From contig CM060888.1 in NCBI GenBank assembly GCA_030762935.1, forward strand, positions 114,835,468 to 114,899,467: a DNA stretch of 64,000 nt. The letters are read 5' to 3'. Made by a program: the position numbers and the translations under genes. Source of the DNA: Hymenopus coronatus. Taxonomy: Eukaryota > Arthropoda > Insecta > Mantodea > Hymenopodidae. The notes beneath the pieces were generated by a model, which was given only the letters and a program-made list of their open reading frames with translations, made no database searches and was not told the DNA's origin. This document shows positions 1 to 10,439 of this stretch, piece after piece. The stretch's first letter is position 1, and each line of letters starts with the position of its first letter.

Positions 1-90
1 AGACTCTGTGGGGGATAGGGAATAATCCTGGCTAAAGAAAAATTCCCTGTCCCAGCCAAGATCGAACCCAGGACCTCCAGGTGAGATTTC
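1..90 (-). repeat. tRNA-derived SINE fragment
   Basis: On the minus strand there is a B-box-like stretch GGGTTCGATCTTGG, read from about positions 60-76, with downstream repeat sequence running to the window edge. No A box or cloverleaf can be closed, so this is taken as a truncated tRNA-like SINE rather than a tRNA gene. Confidence 0.4.
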
Positions 91-336
91 TGTTTTTGTT
101 ATTTAGAATATAGACAAAAAAAGGTCAATGTTTGATATCAAAGTATATATTTTCTTTTAAGTAAGGAAGTTTTAATCTACGTTTGTTTTCTTTGACTTTA
201 GTAAGGAAATTTTGTTGAGTTTTTAGGTTTACTTGTGGTTTTCTTTTTTCCCAGTCACTACAAGGTAGTCTGATTAATTTTTCATATTGTAAAATGGCTG
301 CTTCAATGTCAAGTTCAAGTATATTAACCCGTTAAC

Positions 337-811
337 ATGTTTATCCTGACTGTTCCAGCTTACCAAATAACTGGTACTTTCACTGAAGCAATATGCCCTC
401 TCTTCTCTTTCCACAAAAGATTCAATTTAAATACCACAAATTTTGATGGAGAGATTTTGGCAATACTTCAGAGCTTACAAAATCTACTACATCATATAAA
501 TAAATTTGAAAAAGTTGTATTATTATCTGACTCTAAAGCAGCTATTATATCCATAACATCTGATGTAACATCTCTTAACCTAAATATTGCAGAATGCCAC
601 AAAATCATAAAACAACTAATGGATTTAAATAAAAGATTTATTCAGGATTGATATGGTGAGATCTCCTCTGCATCCCATCTGCACACTTAAAGAAGATATG
701 GATGGAAACCATCTACTCCGCTGCCCAACCTTTAGTCAATATGATAATATAACATCAAAATACTGGAATGCAAGAGAGCAAATGGCTTCACTGCCAACTG
801 CTCAACATTAG
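337..811 (+). pseudogene. LINE 3' end: RNase H domain relic
   Basis: An open frame from 337 to 651 has the layout of the RNase H domain found at the C terminus of some non-LTR retrotransposons: NFDGEILAI (second acidic motif region), then VVLLSDSKAAI (DSxxAI motif) and a conserved helix. After a TGA at 649-651, another frame continues with a HLLRCPTF-type tail near 710-735, typical of the cysteine/histidine tail of these ORF2 proteins. The reverse transcriptase part is absent. It is a 5'-truncated, broken copy lying beyond RMI2 exon 1, and the clade is not determined. Confidence 0.65.
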
Positions 812-1410
812 ATACCAACCAATCACCATATGTACTTAAGAACTAGGCAGAATAACCAAAGGCAGAATACTCCAGTATGAATAGTCTTGTTATCCTATGA
901 ATAAATGATGTTTCTTTGATACTTAAGTATGAAGCAGTCAAAGGCTGTCAACAGCTTCACTCCTGTATTTCTAAAAAACATTCTTCAACTATGTTTTGCC
1001 ACTTAGGGCCTTCAACACTGAGCTATACTTTGTTGCTAAGGCCCTCAACTCTAATTACAAATCGAGGAGAAAAATATCCTTGAGCATTCAGATATTCAAA
1101 TAAGGAATTTTTCACACTGAAGCGTAATTCAATAATTATTAATTAATGAGTTGCAATTTAGCTTCATTTTAAGGTTTCTTACCTAGAAATATATTTTTGC
1201 TAGCCATTGTCAACATCTTCAGCTAACAACTGTTCTTAGTGAAACCCTAAAAAGGCTTGGAAAGATGCAAAGCTGTTAATAGAAACAAGCTTATTATGAA
1301 GAGTTTTTATAACTTGTTATAAGTTTATAACAGCCCAGTAAGTAGCTGCAGTAAGTGGCTCTAATGGCAGAATAATGAAAGTTCCTGATTGGATCACATG
1401 AGCAAATGGA
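812..1410. other. AT-rich non-coding stretch
   Basis: No open frame with recognisable similarity, no RNA gene and no clear repeat was seen here. It lies downstream of RMI2 exon 1 on that gene's strand and may be intron or flank. Confidence 0.5.
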
Positions 1411-1915
1411 TAAATTACTTTCTCTACATGTAATATGCACATAGTACATAGAGAAGGTGTTGTATTGCACCTAAAAATTTGGTAACATGTTTTGAGATGC
1501 CCTGAACACACACACACAAAAAGCATTTTTAGAAAAATAACTCGGTGGGTGTGTGTGTGTGTTCACATAGCTCAAAAAATGATGGATGAAAAACAAAACT
1601 TTTCAAGAAAATCCCCCCCCCCAATTACCCTTTATATGGAAAAAATGTCATAAATTTTGGTTTTCTCTAAAATGGTTCTAACAATTTAAATAAATTGCTT
1701 ATATTTAAGACCTTTACATGACAAATAGAATTTTCTGGGAATAGCCTCTGAATTAGTGTATTCCCTTTACTTATAAGTACCTAAGTAATAACCCCATTTT
1801 CTTTAATGTTTATTTCAATTAGAATAAAGAAGATAGAAGAATAAGCTTATTAACAATAATTTTTTACATAGATGTAAAGAAAGTCATCTTAATGGAGCAC
1901 ATCAGATTTTTTTAT
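1411..1915 (+). repeat. 0.85-kb dispersed repeat family, copy 1 (shortened)
   Basis: It starts with ACTTTCTCTAC near 1417, followed by the family's GTACATAGAGAAGGT block, a (TG)n-containing middle near 1545-1565, and the closing block AAAGTCATCTTAATGGAGC near 1880-1898. Several internal segments present in other copies are missing. The class of this family is unknown. Confidence 0.7.
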
Positions 1916-2360
1916 AATATAACGTTAGAGCTTATACTGCATTTCAATAACCAAAATTTGCCAAACATGTACAATTGTGTGCAATTCAATTTCCTCTTTC
2001 CTGAATCTTATTGGAAAAAAAACGTTACTTTCATGCATGATCCAGATTTGCTATTTTTGTTATTTTGCCATTAGAGTTGCTTTATAGTTATTGGTGAAAT
2101 AGTGTGCATACCCTCCACGATCTGAACTGTGGACCTAGTAAATAACAGCAGGGCTCTAATAGCCGAATGATAAAACTACATCTGCATCTGTTAGGGAAGT
2201 TCTATTGGTATGCCATGCTAATATTCTGAGCATTGTTCTCGGTGAAATCCAGAGAAAATAGTAGCTATTGATGAAAACAAATATGTAATGACCTTATAAT
2301 AACTTTTTAAAAACTGGTCTAGGTAATTTCATGTTTACCTGACATTCATTACTATTCATT
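1916..2360. other. Non-coding stretch, nothing recognised
   Basis: Short open frames only, without similarity that I recognise. It probably lies within the RMI2 transcription unit or just beyond it. Confidence 0.4.
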
Positions 2361-2600
2361 TTTGTTGTCATTCAGCTAAAATAGCTTGCTGATACTCCCT
2401 GTAGATGCCCGCAATTGCAATGTCATTCCCAACCACAGGTGACTTAACAAAAACAGCTATATTACAGGATCCTAAGCTGCAAAACATAGCCAAATGATGT
2501 TTTTAGCAGCAGAGGAGTGAAGCACTTAGCGGTCTTAAGGAGCGACGACAGGCTGGGGTCTATGCCTCTAAACCCAATAATTATCCCTGGCGGTTTTCAT
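2361..2600 (-). other. GC-richer unexplained island downstream of RMI2 exon 1
   Basis: This stretch is richer in G and C than its surroundings. On the minus strand it has one open frame of about 45 codons at roughly 2590-2455, ending in a stop. A second frame of about 34 codons begins just after a TTTTGCAG acceptor-like site near 2468 and ends at TGA near 2366. Neither matches a protein I know. Reading on from the phase-1 donor of RMI2 exon 1 meets TAG at once, so it is not RMI2 exon 2 by this splice. It could be an old conserved repeat, a 3' UTR or a decayed exon. Confidence 0.3.
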
Positions 2601-2790
2601 TATCATTTTCTCCATGTTTTCTAGCACTTTCTATGGAACTATAAGGCGTCGCAGAAATTTGTAATTTAACTTTATAGTTAGTGCTTCATTTTAGTAACTG
2701 AAAATTCTCAAACGCGAGACTACCGTTGTAGTCATTTTCCTTTTGACAGCGTTCCTGAATCTTAATGGAACAGAGAAACAGTGCACATAC
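2601..2790 (-). other. Start of RMI2 intron 1
   Basis: The intron begins with the canonical donor GTATGT at 2790 reading on the minus strand. No acceptor giving an open phase-1 RMI2-like exon was recognised towards position 1. Confidence 0.6.
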
Positions 2791-3076
2791 CCTTCATGAT
2801 CCAAGAAGTGTCTCCAGGAATATTATTACATTGCGTAATTTTGACTCGACCTGTATCATCACGAACTATTAGGATTTCACGCTGCTTTCCTGCAATCTGC
2901 TCTACATAACCTTGCAGCCATACCCTAGAAACAATTATTTGTTTCGCTATATCAAACTTGCCTATTTTTACTGTCAGTTGCCATTCATTATTTGACAATT
3001 TCTCACACGAACTCAAGTCCTTTATCGCAATTTTTTTGGCGGGATGAGTATAAACATCATCTTCTTTACAAGCCAT
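2791..3076 (-). CDS. RMI2: RecQ-mediated genome instability protein 2 (RMI2), first coding exon
   Basis: RMI2 is the small OB-fold partner of RMI1 in the BLM-TOP3A-RMI dissolvasome, which resolves double Holliday junctions in the nucleus (family knowledge). The exon encodes 95 residues plus one base. Key segments are an N-terminal PAKKIAIKDL, a conserved VWLQGYV strand near residue 54, IVRDDTGRVKI near residues 71-81, and WIMKG at the exon end. The order corresponds to the PLKVL, VWMQG and LRDPSG segments of vertebrate RMI2, and the length before the splice fits. I chose the ATG at 3076, because the in-frame codon six bases upstream is GTG. The donor reads AAGG|GTATGTG, so the intron is phase 1. 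The gene is head-to-head with PXK, 412 bp between start codons. The C-terminal exon was not found in the 2.8 kb available. Confidence 0.82.
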
Positions 3077-3395
3077 TTTCACCCATACAATTTATAACAA
3101 TATGTGTAAATTTACTAATTTTGCCATTACCATTTGCCATATGATAGGTTGCAGGGCTGCAGTCTTTACAATTTACATCAAACATTCATGGAGGAAAATT
3201 TTACAGATGTAGGTAACCAATGTTTTATTATAATATCTACTCGCTGCAAATGTCAATCGGGTTTTAAATCAGTGTACTAAATATTTGTATATTTGATTAA
3301 AATGTGCGCATGCTACAAAAGGACACGGCAACAATACGACTGCGTTGTATAATTTTTCAAGTGTTGGCCGCGCATGCTCACATGTAGATTTAAAA

Positions 3396-3422
3396 ATGGC
3401 GGAAAATGGTATATGGGCGTAA
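3396..3422 (+). other. Candidate upstream ORF 1 of PXK (8 codons)
   Basis: ATG within the YY1-like ATGGCGG reads 8 codons (MAENGIWA) to a TAA at 3420-3422. It counts as a uORF only if transcription starts upstream of it; otherwise it is just part of the YY1-like site. Confidence 0.3.
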
Positions 3423-3437
3423 TTCATCTTAGCAGTG

Positions 3438-3482
3438 ATGGAGCAAGCCAGGGGCCCTGATGTGTCAATTCAGCGGTGTTAA
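3438..3482 (+). other. Candidate upstream ORF 2 of PXK (14 codons)
   Basis: ATG at 3438 reads 14 codons (MEQARGPDVSIQRC) and stops with TAA at 3480-3482, six bases before the PXK start codon at 3489. Such close spacing would allow reinitiation or repression of the main start if it is in the 5' UTR. Confidence 0.35.
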
Positions 3483-3488
3483 TAATCA

Positions 3489-3590
3489 ATGGCTGTTTTT
3501 GAGAAAAAAATTCCTAGAAAAGTTTGTTTAGATGATACCCAAGTGTTAACATGCGCTTTTGAGAATGCACAGAATATTCAGGGACACACG
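3489..3590 (+). CDS. PXK: PX domain-containing kinase-like protein PXK, first coding exon
   Basis: PXK (MONaKA) is an endosomal protein with an N-terminal PX domain, a kinase-like domain and a C-terminal WH2-type region. It binds Na,K-ATPase beta subunits and affects receptor trafficking (family knowledge). This exon encodes 34 residues starting MAVFEK and ending NIQGHT. The vertebrate protein has the same length before its PX domain and shares the pattern MA--EK, KV-LDDT, Q--Q-HT. The ATG at 3489 has G at +4. The exon closes at CACACG|GTAAGT, phase 0. The next exon lies 36.8 kb downstream. It is below the usual ORF-length cut-off, which makes it easy to miss. Confidence 0.85.
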
Positions 3591-5230
3591 GTAAGTTGCG
3601 ATATGTATGCGGTACATAATTAATAGTAAGTGGTTCAGGGACAAAAAAAAACTATGTGGAAAAAATAAATGTACATTAATTTGAGATGAAATTTGCTGAA
3701 CTATACGTATCGATTAGAACTTTGATGGTGTATTTGCAATGTCATCTTGTGTAGCTAGATATACTTCTGTTTTTTATTCATTGGAGGTTAACGACAAAGT
3801 TTAGGATTAAAATAAGTATGTGAAAGTAGTTATTATGTTAAACAACAGTGTTTTGTTGCTCTCCATCCCCGTAAGTTCTCAGTATAGCATATTATGATAT
3901 TCGCTGGACGAAAGCAAGTTGTAGTTATGGACGTTTTGGTATTCTGTCATCCTCAATATGCATCTTTCAAATTCAAATAACATGAAGTTGTAGAATGCTA
4001 TTAAGCGTAATCAAATATAATGAAAAAATATGCAAGGAAAGTTACGAATGCTGCCGTATTTTATTGTCCATTTTCTTTTGCAACATTTCTCCCTAAAACG
4101 TAGTTAAGTTCAGAAAGTTTTCAAATGTACCTACCTACTTTATGTATGAAATCTCCATCATTGTGAATAACATACCTTGTTGGAAAGTTAATCATAAAGG
4201 ATAAAGAAGCAATAGGAGCAATGTGCAGGTGATTAAGGAATGGGGTTTCTTATGCACAGAATATTCAGACTTGTTTTTAAATTTAATGTACTTAGTTAAC
4301 ACTTCCTCTGCTAAGTACGAGTGCAAAATATGGACATTGAATAATGAACTTAACTAGACTAAATGAAGAAAAAAACAGTATCTGGGCTTCTTGAAAAGGA
4401 TGCAAGGAGGGAAGATTCACATAAGGGAAAGAACTGAAACCAGTGTCCCATTACATTTCAGTATTTAGTTGTGACCATCTAAACAGTTAAAAAAACAAAA
4501 CTTTTTTCTTTCTTTTTTTTTACTCACTGTGTTGAAGGCTAGATTAATGGTGCCACCATGAAATGCATTATATCAAGTGATTACAACAGTGGACAAGTTA
4601 CAGCCTTGAAATCTTTTTGTCTGAAAGTCTTGACTATAACAACTGGTTATGTTGGGTGTACTAAAGGAAGAAACATTTAGAATAGCTGGTAAAGCTAAAA
4701 GCCACTCCTTTAAAAAATGCATTCATGATTCTTGTCAAATGTATGAGCTAACTAATCCTTATTTCTCCTTGCCCTTCTGACATATTTCATTCTGCTCTTC
4801 ATTTCATTCCCCTTTCCAGTAATTGACTAATGTAACCTTTGAATGCTGATATATCAGTCCTGTGTAATCCAAATTCAGGCAATAAGAGCAACATAAACAC
4901 ACTGTCATGATAGATGCATTAGCTTTCATTATCACGATAGGAAGGTTATCATGCTAAAACCATATCCACATTTGCACATAAATCTTGTTAACTTAGAAAA
5001 TAGAACCGATTGTACTTGGACTATGTTTAGCAAGTAAGTTATAAGCATATGTGCAAGATATTGTTTATGCTATGGTGAGCTCACACCAAAGTTAATATAC
5101 TTATATTAACAAATTAAAACATCAGATTGAAGCAAGCTGTTTATGACATTGCAGCAGATAGAGGGCCAAGAAGAAGGTTATAACAATTGTGCAAGGTTTA
5201 AAGAAAATGCAAGCTGGCATATTATTACAT
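3591..5230. other. PXK intron 1, largely unique sequence
   Basis: The intron opens with GTAAGT at 3591. The following 1.6 kb is AT-rich without recognised coding sequence, RNA gene or named repeat. It is the longest apparently repeat-poor stretch after the promoter, so intronic regulatory elements are most likely here, but I see no specific site. Confidence 0.5.
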
Positions 5231-5234
5231 TTTC

Positions 5235-6860
5235 GAAGACTGTAAATTAATACACAAAACAGAAAAATACAAAATTAAAGTTGACAATCCAGCTCTGCCC
5301 AGAATTTATGGCCTTCCAAAAATACACAAGCCGGGAAATTCAATGAGACCAATTACTAACAATATAAGTGCACCTACATATAACCTAGCAAAATGGTTAA
5401 CACACAGATTCTCTTCCTTCCCTAAATTTGAAACAGCAGGCATAAAAAACTCTCAGGATCTAATCTATAAAATCAAAGACATGTAATTATAAAAAACTAA
5501 TATGTTAATTTCCTTCGATGTTACTGCTCTTTTTCCAAGCATACTAACAGAAAGCATACAATCCCACATCAAAAACTAGTTACTTGCAATAGGGAAAACA
5601 ACAGAAGTCCAAGAATACATCACATTAACAAATCTTTGCATAAATCAAAATTTTTTCACCTTCAATGGGAAATTTTACAAACAAACATCTGGTTTAGGTA
5701 TGGGCAGCCTACTGTCACCAATATTAGCAGATCTCTTCATGAGCACTTTGGAAATTAGGATAAAAAAGGCATTCCCCTGGATGTTCAAAGGATGGTACCA
5801 CTATGTAGATGACATCTTTGCAGCAGTCCAGAAAAACACCTAGAAGATGTACTGAAATTCCTAAATCTGCAAGAAAAGTCCATAAAGTTCACAATGGAGA
5901 AGGAATGTGATGGAAAACTACCATTCCTCGACCTTAAAATCATCAAAAAAGAAAATCCTAAAATTTGACATTTACAGAAAACCTACCCACACCAACAGTT
6001 ATATAAAACAAAAGAGTTACAATCCCATTCCCCATCAGCATGCCTTACTGAACAGCCTTATGCACAGATAGGTAAGCGTACCAATGGTAAAAAAGAATAC
6101 CACTGTGAACTTGCTAAAATATTGGACATAGCTACAGACAGAGAATGGTGTACAAAAAAAGTTAATAAGACCAAAAATAGGAAGAGAATTAAAGAAGTCA
6201 GTACACTCACTCAAAGCCAGAAAGAAAACAAGATCTACAAGAAGTTTACATTCCACCTGACAACTTTCTTCAAATTACAGAGGATCTTCAAATGACGCAT
6301 CATCAATCATTCTAGCCCCAAAAAACAATTACTCCATGAAAAATATTTTAAATCCTAAATTAGAAGATGATATACCACAAGAAAACAAACCAGGAATATA
6401 TCAGTTCAGCTGCAATGACTGTGAAAAAATCTACATCGGTCAAAAAGGAATATGAAAACAAGAGCAAAAGAACACCACAGAAATATTAAACTCAAACAAG
6501 AAGACAAATCTGCGGTAGTTAGGTATTTTTGGAAAGAGAAACACACCATAAATAGAAGTCCAAAAATACTCAAAAACGTCACAAGGAAGACAGAATTAAA
6601 AGTTTGGGAAAACAAGAACTGCGGTTTCAATTTTGAAATCCTGCCAGGTGACCTACTGATACAGAGGTTCATCAAAACACCACCAGGGACAGAGACAACC
6701 ACCACAGCAAGCAATGCCTGCAGTCGACCAAAGGAATTGACAATGGAAGCACATGGTTTCTGAAACATGTTTTCCGAAATAAAAAGTAAGTGATGTAGTG
6801 TTACAAAATCGACTCAACTAATTTTCAACATTTTCGAAGGTTGGAGAGAAGAACTGTGTA
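5235..6860 (+). mobile_element. Penelope-like element copy 1 (5'-truncated)
   Basis: Broken frames carry the Penelope-like reverse transcriptase order: GLPKIHK near 5310, MRPITNN near 5345, SFDVTALFPSI near 5510-5545, GLGMGSLLSPILADLFM near 5690-5740, and an intact YVDDIFA at 5802-5822. A GIY-YIG endonuclease follows, with GIY at 6393, the linker C-x2-C, and YIG at 6432-6440, then an open frame to 6763. In-frame stops occur near 5487, 5575 and 6452. The 3' end has an AATAAAAAGTAAGTGATG block near 6778-6795, shared with the two copies at 57-61 kb. Such elements are found in arthropods. The copy is dead. Confidence 0.85.
6452..6763 (+). pseudogene. GIY-YIG endonuclease C-terminal part of Penelope-like element
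   Basis: This 103-codon open frame starts just after a stop in the GIY-YIG domain. It contains KTRAKEHHRN, the arginine/histidine helix that follows YIG in this nuclease family, and the tail FEILPGDLLIQRFI that recurs at 60.7 kb. The frame survives by chance within a broken copy; it has no independent start signal. Confidence 0.75.
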
Positions 6861-7810
6861 TACTCTTATAATAAATTTCTTGGAGTTAGACAATGTTCAC
6901 CCACTTAGATTTTAGGGAAGCATTGTCAACAGAAAATTCTGCATGTGAATCACTCTGTGCAGGAAGGGCTTGATGGAAATCTATCTTTATGGTTGAGTCT
7001 ATCATTCTATGAGGAAGCAATCTGGTGGAAGGTAAAAAATGTAGCTTTTTACTCAGAATTCTATAGAAATAGAAATTCAATCCAGCCCGAAGCACTACTT
7101 GCCAAAACTACAGTTACATTTATTTGTCAACAATGTGCAGGGCAGAGTAAGAACCATACCCTAGGCTGCTTCTGTCTTTAACAGATACTGGCCAATTTAA
7201 AGGAAAGAAAATCAAACAGTTCTTTCCTGTCAGAGTCCATTCCTTTCTACCCTGCGATGGGGATTTTGCTACAGTCACATTTAACCTTTGAAGCCATGAT
7301 TGTCTGTATTCTGTTAATGATCATAAGTTCTTCAAACTTTGAGGTACATACATAAACTATAAACAGGAGCCATTTTGGTTTTCAAGATCTATCAGCTGAT
7401 TGATGGCAGTTTTTATGTAGTAGCTAGTTATGTGGATTATCCTTAGTATCCCAGTTAATTTATAATATTGTGAAACATAAATTAAGTTTTTCTCAAATAT
7501 TTCAATATTCAAAGGCATATTTCAAATGTTATGCTTCCAACAAACCGTGCATATCCAATTGGGAAAGCTAAATTATGTTACTGAATTATTCCCTTGTGTA
7601 CCTAACAAAGAAAATTCTACAAAGAAATTGCTTTCTGGCCCAGACGTGAAGCTATTGATTCAGAAGAAGAAGACACTGAGAAAGACAACTCAATTAATTA
7701 ATGTTTTATTGTTTGTGTTTAATTGCAAAGTACTGTTCGAAAATCGATTGTGTTATTTTATGTCATGCTCAATCTTATACTGTAAGCATAATCTCATACT
7801 GTAAGCGTAA
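6861..7810. other. Intron 1 sequence, nothing recognised
   Basis: Short open frames only, without similarity I can identify; probably unique or very old repeat sequence. Confidence 0.4.
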
Positions 7811-7814
7811 TCTC

Positions 7815-7843
7815 AAAATAATAATAATAATAATAATAATAAA
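7815..7843 (+). repeat. (AAT)n microsatellite
   Basis: About nine AAT units are present in an uninterrupted run. Confidence 0.9.
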
Positions 7844-7894
7844 CAAATAATGCTGCTTTCCCCAAGAAAATCAAATAAAAAAAATCTGATGTAC

Positions 7895-8010
7895 ACTCTC
7901 ATGACTTTCTTTAGCTGCTCTACAAACTTCTTACTACTTCTTCTACTTTCTGCACAATGCTAATCGAGATAAACATTAGCAGAATGTTATTACTTAGTTC
8001 CAGATGATTC
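7895..8010 (-). repeat. 0.85-kb repeat family, 3'-end fragment
   Basis: On the minus strand this matches the closing part of the family, with GCTAATCGAGA near 7960-7970 and CATGACTTTCTTTAGC (plus strand) near 7899. Only the tail is present. Confidence 0.5.
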
Positions 8011-8520
8011 TCTATATTACATAAGATGTTATTGTGTAAGTTCAGCATATATGCCCATGTTAGCATGCAATTTCAGATCTTAACAAGAGTTCCTATTGGA
8101 AAGTTGTCATGGCATATTCTAAGCCTGTACAGTAAAGAATGGCTTTTCTTGTTTACAATTAGTTTGTATATTTGGAATTTATTTCTTGTTTGTATAAAAA
8201 ACTTTTCCATGCAGTTGGAACTTGTAGAAGGCATACAAGGAGGACAGATTCATAATTTTTCCTGCTTGCGATTTCTCAAAATACAAATGAGAATAAGGAA
8301 TTTAATAAATATATTCCCTTACTACAAAATCTAAAGAGTAAAAACTATTTGCTGGGAAATAATATGACCTCTTTGTGTTTCCTATGTGTATTAAACCTAC
8401 AAGGTTAAGGCTGGATCTGGCTACAATTAATATCCATGCAAAGTGATACTTTTATTAGGTAAATATTTGTGTTACGGTAAATATGGTGTTGATTTATTTA
8501 AACAGTTATAAGATGTAACA
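8011..8520. other. Intron 1 sequence, nothing recognised
   Basis: One open frame of about 100 codons at 8026-8334 is hydrophobic, with no recognisable domain or splice context. It is regarded as chance. Confidence 0.4.
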
Positions 8521-8541
8521 CACACACACACACATAATGTT

Positions 8542-8820
8542 GCCCTCCGTGGTATAATGGTTACCATGCTAACTTCATATACCCAAGGTCACAGGTTCAA
8601 ACCCGGCGGAGGACGATGCTTTTTGGGGCATGAAATTCTTAGCATGGGTTCCTTCAGAAGGGAAGTAAAGCTGTTGGTCCCATGTTGTAGATTTACAGCA
8701 TGTAAAAGAACCTCAGAGAGTCTCTGAGCTAAATTAAGTGGTCTTTCATGCCCAGTATAGATTGGGATGCTAAGAACCACAGCAGTTATAGAGCGTCCAT
8801 AAATAAAACACCATTTCATT
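8542..8820 (+). mobile_element. SINE family A, full-length copy
   Basis: A tRNA-like head at 8542-8612 has an A-box-like GTGGTATAATGG and a B box GGTTCAAACCC at 8594-8604. It is followed by a 200-bp body ending CACCATTTCATT and then a (CA)n-rich end. The same body recurs at 36861-36970 and the same head at 62124-62205, which establishes it as a family. A (CA)n run directly precedes it. Confidence 0.75.
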
Positions 8821-8835
8821 TACACACACACAATT

Positions 8836-9360
8836 AAAGTTCTTTGCAGCTAAAATTTTGATCATATTTGTTTCTGTATTTTTTATGAGCAACTGTTTTC
8901 ACAAATGAATTTATGCCAAGACAGAATACAGATCTTATTTTTCTGATGAACATTTGTTGACACAGCTGAAAATAGCTCTACCAGAGGTAACCCAGATTTT
9001 AACAAAATAATTGCAAATGAAAAACATTTTATAAGCATATAATATTGTTGTATACAAAAGAAATGCACACTATTTATCTAAGAATTTGCAACTGCCACTA
9101 CATTCATCTCTCTGTGTTCCATTTACCACTTAATTTCAAACTATGGTTTACAGGCTGGATGTTAAATGGTTCAAGTTGTCCTTACCTCCTGTAAGCCTTT
9201 ATTTAGAAGCCTTAAAATTCTCATTCCTGCTCTAGAGTATGCATCCCCCTCTCACATATAGTTATTACAACTTTTTAACAAACCTTGCTGTGCATGACCA
9301 CAATACCAAGTATACAATACAGATGATTTGTAAAAAATAGTATATATTTTAAACTACTCC
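8836..9360. other. Intron 1 sequence, nothing recognised
   Basis: No gene, RNA or clear repeat seen. Confidence 0.4.
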
Positions 9361-9366
9361 AAAAAT

Positions 9367-9415
9367 GGCCCCATAGCTTAGTTGGTAGAGGACCTACCTG
9401 CTGAGCAAGGTGTCT
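9367..9415 (+). repeat. tRNA-like 5' half (SINE fragment)
   Basis: GGCCCCATAGCTTAGTTGG begins an A-box-bearing tRNA 5' half that resembles Ala or Lys tRNAs. The sequence diverges before any T arm, so it is a fragment and not a working tRNA gene. Confidence 0.5.
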
Positions 9416-10059
9416 TTCTAAAACTATTCCCTATACTATTCAGAGTCTGGAAGTATGAATAAGAAGGTGTATAGATGTATATAAATTTAAAGATGATAAC
9501 CCATATATTCAAATAATATACAAATATCATTTCCAGGAACAACAATATTCCTTAGGAAAATCTGTTAATGTGACGTGATGTTAAAGACAGTATATAAATA
9601 GAACAGAAAAAAAATTTAAAAATGGGTGCTTCTATTTTGTAGTAAAAGTTCCATAATAGCCTTCCATATTATTTAGAACTATTAGTAATGCCAAAAGTAC
9701 AAAATCTTCAAAACAAGTCATTCATACTCTCCATATCAGAAATATTATTTTGACAAATCATATACTTGGTAAATGCTTAATTAAGAGGCTATGCCTCAAA
9801 ATCCTATTCCTTATTTTTTCTTGTGTTTTACATTATGCACGATAAAGAACTACGGCTTGAAAATAGAGTTATAAAATTATTGCTACCTTTCTTATGTTTT
9901 GTATTTCACATAAAAAAATGATAAATAGTGAGAGTAGTGTGTGTTTGAGACTGTTAAGTGTTCACTCTATAGGAATTTCTAAACAGAGTAAAGAAAATGG
10001 CTTTTTGCTTGAATTAATGAATTTCCCCCCCTCCCCCTGATTTTTTTAAAAATTACTTT
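9416..10059. other. Intron 1 sequence, nothing recognised
   Basis: AT-rich, without recognised features. Confidence 0.4.
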
Positions 10060-10190
10060 CACATTCTCTAACAATACTCAGTGACCTCAAAACATATATT
10101 TCTGGTGAAATCTTGACATCAAGAATACAATACCTTCTGGGTGGAATGCAATACCTTCTCATTGTACATACAAGCTAGAGAAGGTAAAAA
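10060..10190 (-). repeat. 0.85-kb repeat family, 5'-end fragment
   Basis: On the minus strand this carries the family's opening block (AGAAGGTATTGCATTCCACC) and the TTTCACCAGAAATATATG segment. Only the first part of the repeat is present. Confidence 0.6.
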
Positions 10191-10439
10191 ACCACTTATA
10201 CAAGCCTTCTCATATATCACTAGTTAATATGTAAATTAGCTTCACATAGTTTACTTGAAATTGTGACTGTCTCACACAAGAGCTTAATGCAAAATACTAT
10301 TTAGCAAGAGGAGCTTAATGTAGACTACTATTTAACATGAAGTGAATTGTTGAGCAACAGGCCTACTGTAGGTTTAAACATGTGTGCAGACATACAAATG
10401 AACAAAGCAGTTCTACCATTTTAGAGCTCTGAAAAGCAT

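Larger units (their letters stand above)
3077..3488. promoter_or_regulatory. Shared divergent promoter region of RMI2 and PXK
   Basis: This 412-bp gap separates the start codons of two divergent genes. It contains TGCGCATGCT (3305-3314) and CGCGCATGCT (3369-3378), each close to the NRF-1 palindrome, and AAAATGGCGG (3393-3402), matching the YY1 core with ATGGCGG. These motifs are common in CpG-type, TATA-less bidirectional housekeeping promoters (established knowledge). No convincing TATA box is seen. The transcription start sites cannot be placed from sequence alone. Confidence 0.6.

Noticed and set aside
2366..2467. Possible second exon of RMI2 on the minus strand
   Set aside because: The acceptor-like TTTTGCAG is present, but the phase-1 donor of exon 1 would read directly into TAG, and the open frame does not resemble the RMI2 C terminus.
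6406..6768. Minus-strand open frames antisense to the Penelope endonuclease (also near 6035-6256 and 60.1-60.8 kb)
   Set aside because: They are antisense shadows of the plus-strand element and recur in the other copies for that reason.
6780..6860. Hammerhead ribozyme in the Penelope-like element ends
   Set aside because: Such elements often carry hammerheads, but I do not find the CTGATGA and GAAA cores with pairing arms in the 3' blocks at 6.8, 57.3 or 60.9 kb. A covariance-model search would settle it.
8542..8612. Functional tRNA genes at 8.5, 9.4, 17.7, 29.8, 41.0 and 62.1 kb
   Set aside because: A and B boxes are present, but the acceptor stems do not pair and the sequences run into shared SINE bodies, so these are SINE heads.
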